Of a stretch of DNA of 45,360 bases, positions 42,570-45,360 are shown in pieces. The notes beneath the pieces are model-generated. The model saw nothing but the letters and a program-made list of their open reading frames with translations. It made no database searches and was not told the DNA's origin. Origin of the DNA: Clostridia bacterium (GTDB lineage: Bacteria > Bacillota > Clostridia > Oscillospirales > CAG-272); assembly GCA_017532425.1 (NCBI GenBank), contig JAFXJH010000125.1, forward strand, positions 1-45,360, in the 5' to 3' direction. Position numbers and translations under genes: made by a program. The first letter of the stretch is position 1. The number at the start of each line of letters is the position of its first letter.

Positions 42570-43739
42570 TTATTTTGTTCCGAAGGCTTTTTTCATTCTT
42601 TCAAGTGCTTCTGCGATATCCTCGTATTTCGAGGCGTAGCATATGCGGATATACCCTTCTCCGTCCGGTCCGAACGCGCTTCCCGGAGAGGTCACGACAT
42701 GCGTCTTTTCGAGAATATATTCGGCTGTTTCGACAGACGACATTCCGAATCCCGTAATATTCGGGAAAACGTAGAATGCTCCCTTCGGACAGCAGCAGGA
42801 AAAGCCTTTTATCGAGTTAAGTCCGTCCACGATAAGGTGTCTGTTTCTATCGTAATACTCTATCATTTCCTTAACGTCGTTTTCTCCGTTATATATAGCC
42901 TCGATAGCCGCCATCTGCATCGGCTCGGGAATGCTTGCTATCATATTCTCGTGAAGCTTTATCAGATTCTGAATTATATTCTTATTTGCGCATATATATC
43001 CTACTCTGAAGCCTGTCATCGCAAAGGTCTTCGAAAGGCTGTTTATCGTAAGGATATATTCGTCAAGGTCGTCAAGCGCGGCAAGACTCTTCTGTGTGAA
43101 TCCGTCGTACACGAGCTTTTCATACGGCTCGTCGGATATAACGAAGACCTTATATTTTTTCACAAGCTTTGCGATCTCACGAAGGTCATCCTCGTCAAGC
43201 ACGCCTCCCGTCGGGTTTGACGGCGAATTTATTATTATGAGCTTTGTGCGCTCTGTAATAAGCGGCTCTATTATATCTGCCGTCATCTTGAAGCCGTTAC
43301 TCTCGTCCACCTTTGCATATACTGCTTTAGCGTTAACCATATCTATCTGACCTCTGTAATCGGGCCAGTTCGGTCCCTGAAGTATGACTTCATCGCCCGG
43401 ATTTACAAGTGCGACCATCGCAAGCATAAGTGCCTGCGTAGCACCTGCGGTTACGATGAGATTTTCGTCCGGGTCGCAATCTATGGAGTTTTCCGTTTTC
43501 AGCTTCCACGATATCGCGTCGCGCAGAGGCTTTATGCCCGCATTCGGGGTATACTTCGTTTTTCCTTCCTGCAGACCCTTTATTCCCGCTTCGATAATAT
43601 GCTTTGGTGTAACGAATCCCGGCTCTCCGAGCGTAAGATTTATCGAATCGTCATATTTTTTCGCAAGCTCGAACATTCTGCGTACTCCCGACGGAAGCGC
43701 ATTCTGTGCGGCTGTGCTGAGCTGTAATATCTTGTTCAT
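42570..43739 (-). CDS. PLP-dependent aminotransferase, class I/II
   Basis: 389 residues of fold type I. NLTLGEPGFVTPKHI at the N-terminus, INSPSNPTGGVLDE with the pocket Asn, VISDEPYEKLVYDG with Asp and Tyr contacting PLP, and SLSKTFAMTGFRVGY with the Schiff-base Lys. The C-terminal YIRICYASKYEDIAEALERM has the carboxylate-binding Arg. It resembles aspartate/aromatic aminotransferases and PatA, N-acetyl-L,L-diaminopimelate aminotransferase. Just 11 bp separate it from an upstream M20 amidohydrolase gene on the same strand. That pair is what an acetylated diaminopimelate/lysine pathway would need, but this is inference. Confidence 0.92.
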   Translation of the reverse strand: MNKILQLSTAAQNALPSGVRRMFELAKKYDDSINLTLGEPGFVTPKHIIEAGIKGLQEGKTKYTPNAGIKPLRDAISWKLKTENSIDCDPDENLIVTAGATQALMLAMVALVNPGDEVILQGPNWPDYRGQIDMVNAKAVYAKVDESNGFKMTADIIEPLITERTKLIIINSPSNPTGGVLDEDDLREIAKLVKKYKVFVISDEPYEKLVYDGFTQKSLAALDDLDEYILTINSLSKTFAMTGFRVGYICANKNIIQNLIKLHENMIASIPEPMQMAAIEAIYNGENDVKEMIEYYDRNRHLIVDGLNSIKGFSCCCPKGAFYVFPNITGFGMSSVETAEYILEKTHVVTSPGSAFGPDGEGYIRICYASKYEDIAEALERMKKAFGTK

Positions 43740-43750
43740 TTCATCTTACC

Positions 43751-44893
43751 TCACGATCTGAAAACGTATGAGCAGAATGCTTTTATCGCAGTTTTCATTC
43801 CATCCTCATCTATCATAAAATCACTTCTGTGTGCAAGCGCGGTGCATCCCTTTTCTTCACTGCGCGTACCGAATCGAAATATCATACCCGGTGTTTTTTC
43901 GAGAAACCACGCAAAGTCCTCCGAGCTCTTTTTCTGCGGCATAAATGCTACGGGAATACCGCTGTCTCTCACGCACTTTTCAAATTTGGCGGTAACATTT
44001 TCATCGTTATGTATCGCACCCGTGCTCATTATCCACGAAAGCTCGTATTTTCCGCAGTATTTATTTGAAACGGCTTCGCATATTTCCCGCACTCTGTTTT
44101 CTACGCGGGATGCAAACTCTTTATTATAGAATCTGAAAGAGATGTACATTTCACAGCTGTCGGGGACAATATTGTGCACCGTACCGCCCGAGAAATGTCC
44201 GACGTTCCAGATATACTTATCTTCGCCCGCCTCGGCAGCGACCATTTCCTTCATCTGCGTATAAGCCTCAACAGCCATCGCCACCGCATCGATTCCTGCC
44301 TCCGGAATTGCCGCGTGCGAAGCCTTTCCGATAAAGCGAAGAGTCGCAGGAACGCACGCCGCCATATAGTCGCCGTAGCATATACCCACGTTTCCCGAAT
44401 CAAGGCCGTTTTCGCAGTGTGTGCAAATGACCTCGTCAACTCCGTCCATAACACCGTTATCGACCATCATTTTTGCTCCGCTTATAGCGCCCTCCTCGCT
44501 CGGCTGAAAAACAAGACGCACCTTACACGGAAGCTCGCTTTCGTGTTCCTTAAGATATTTTGCAACTCCGAGAAGCACCGCCGCATGCGAATCGTGACCG
44601 CACGCGTGCATTTTTCCCGCGTGTGTCGACGCAAACGGAAGTCCCGTTTTTTCTTCTATGGGGAGAGCATCTATATCCGCTCTTATCGCAAGGGTCTTTT
44701 CGCCGCTTCCGAGTTCTGCGACAAGACTGCATTTGCCGTATTTATCGGTAAAGCTGATACCGAGCCTATGCAACTCCTCTCCTATGATAGCCACCGTTTT
44801 CGGGAGCTCAAATCCGACCTCGGGGTACATATGGAGCTTTCTTCTTATCGAAAGCGAATAACTAAAAATATCGTTTATCTGCTGCTCATTCAT
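43751..44893 (-). CDS. M20 family amidohydrolase (peptidase M20D)
   Basis: 380 residues. Metal ligands are in MHACGHDSHAAVLLG and the general-base region FQPSEEGAISGAKMM, then THCENG and a C-terminal His in ALAHRSDFM. A dimerisation domain lies between about 180 and 290 (GKASHAAIPEAGIDA). The group cleaves N-acyl amino acids: N-acetyl-diaminopimelate, hippurate or indole-acetyl conjugates. The following aminotransferase gene hints at N-acetyl-diaminopimelate deacetylase (dapL-type), though amino acid salvage is as plausible. AAGGAAAAT lies upstream of the ATG. Confidence 0.92.
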   Translation of the reverse strand: MNEQQINDIFSYSLSIRRKLHMYPEVGFELPKTVAIIGEELHRLGISFTDKYGKCSLVAELGSGEKTLAIRADIDALPIEEKTGLPFASTHAGKMHACGHDSHAAVLLGVAKYLKEHESELPCKVRLVFQPSEEGAISGAKMMVDNGVMDGVDEVICTHCENGLDSGNVGICYGDYMAACVPATLRFIGKASHAAIPEAGIDAVAMAVEAYTQMKEMVAAEAGEDKYIWNVGHFSGGTVHNIVPDSCEMYISFRFYNKEFASRVENRVREICEAVSNKYCGKYELSWIMSTGAIHNDENVTAKFEKCVRDSGIPVAFMPQKKSSEDFAWFLEKTPGMIFRFGTRSEEKGCTALAHRSDFMIDEDGMKTAIKAFCSYVFRS

Positions 44894-45103
44894 TTTTTAT
44901 TTTCCTTATCTGAAAATTACTACCGCACTTTATTATAAACTTATTATTTCAAAATAGCAATAGAAAAATTGAATTTTAATGCAAAAAGCCTATCAAAGTA
45001 AAAGCAAAAGCCTTTACTTCTCCTCTGCATTCTTAGCGGAGAAAACACGAACACCACCAAGGAATTTTCTTTGGTGGTGTTTTTCTGTTGGCAGGAACTT
45101 ATG
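44894..45103. other. Intergenic stretch upstream of the M20 gene with an orphan hairpin
   Basis: AT-rich and without a supported gene. AACACCACCAA (45050-45060) pairs with TTGGTGGTGTT (45071-45081) and is followed by TTT on the plus strand, a terminator shape with no plus-strand gene in front of it. A smaller pair TTCTCC/GGAGAA precedes it. Confidence 0.5.
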
Positions 45104-45247
45104 AAAGGCTCCCTCCGGGAGGGAGCTGGGTTTTGCGCAGCAAAAGACTGAGGGAGAGCGCGTGACAATAAAATTCGCGTAAGCTGAAAGTCACGCGGGC
45201 TCCTTCCACCACTTCGTGGTCCCCCTTCCTCCCGGAGGAAGGCTTTT
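45104..45247. repeat. MITE-like repeat element with terminal inverted repeats
   Basis: About 144 bp. The left end AAAGGCTCCCTCCGGGAGGG and the reverse complement of the right end (AAAAGCCTTCCTCCGGGAGG) match with few differences. Each end is itself a small hairpin (CCTCCGGGAGG). Inside are paired GTGAC/GTCAC and CCACCACTTCGTGG. The look is that of the abundant short non-coding repeats of gut Oscillospirales. It encodes nothing; short frames through it are chance. Confidence 0.6.
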
Positions 45248-45360
45248 GTGTGCCGTTTCTCTGCGTATAGTGGGTTCGGGCTTCTGCCCGACTGTGCGCG
45301 GACTGCCACACGCTATGCTTGCCCCAGACGCGAGCGTCGGGAAAGCGGAAAAGCTCGAAA
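45248..45360. other. Window end without recognised feature
   Basis: GC-richer stretch with a small hairpin (GGGC/GCCC around TTCT, near 45277-45290). No gene was recognised; it may belong to a feature beyond the edge. Confidence 0.4.

Noticed and set aside
45099-45311. Short overlapping minus-strand frames near the window end
   Set aside because: They run through the inverted-repeat element and have no start signals.
1-45360. CRISPR array, prophage or large insertion sequence
   Set aside because: No regularly spaced repeats, cas genes, integrase, transposase or phage structural genes were found anywhere in the window.

Overview
The window looks like chromosome from an endospore-forming member of the Clostridia (phylum Bacillota), probably a gut-type lineage near Oscillospirales; the family is inferred and not proven. 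Evidence is the germination protease gene gpr, a SigH-like sigma factor, an AbrB/SpoVT-type regulator, a DUF4364 protein, consensus sigma-A promoters (TTGACA-17-TATAAT type) and strong AGGAGG ribosome binding sites. The exception is bases 1 to about 1177. This AT-richer stretch carries a partial cysteine desulfurase and an Rrf2 regulator and joins abruptly inside the ribosomal protein L5 gene, most likely as a chimeric assembly join.

Layout. 1-1177: foreign-looking Rrf2/cysteine desulfurase fragment. 1178-7507 (minus strand): S10 and early spc ribosomal protein operon from rpsJ to a truncated rplE, read from a consensus promoter at 7769-7798 with a structured leader of about 255 nt. 8082-8324: AbrB-like regulator. 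8403-12578 (minus): SigH-like sigma factor, a degenerate tRNA-like element, a zinc-ribbon protein, RlmB methyltransferase and a large membrane protein that appears to be a catalytically dead P1B-type ATPase. 12776-15326: DUF4364 protein and an orphan peptide-binding lipoprotein. 15632-17628: gpr, a small membrane protein and a single-pass protein with an EF-hand-like loop. 17788-22856: AraC regulator divergent from a DUF5107-TPR protein and a putative glycoside hydrolase. 22928-25648: HAD phosphatase, TIM-barrel sugar isomerase-like protein, YpsA-like SLOG protein and a small XRE regulator whose shared promoter region holds a perfect 29-bp palindrome. 25700-27697: lysS and greA. 27757-33644 (minus): PucR/CdaR-like regulator, ftsE, ftsX, EnvC-like LytM protein and CtpA-type protease. 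33965-34696: rsmE. 35088-36578: orphan glycosidase-like gene. 36639-37265: DUF975 membrane protein. 37405-42544: glycyl radical enzyme plus putative glycosidase, divergent from a second AraC regulator. 42570-44893: aminotransferase and M20 amidohydrolase. 44894-45360: non-coding, with a MITE-like repeat.

Working together. The ftsEX block is a cell-wall hydrolysis control module, but here FtsE has lost its Q-loop glutamine, LSGGE signature and H-loop histidine while keeping Walker A and B. Its LytM partner has lost the HxH motif. Two AraC-controlled loci suggest inducible use of glycans or unusual sugars, one of them built around a glycyl radical enzyme of unknown substrate. The best candidates for undescribed biology are the non-canonical FtsE, the dead P-type ATPase and the glycyl radical enzyme locus.
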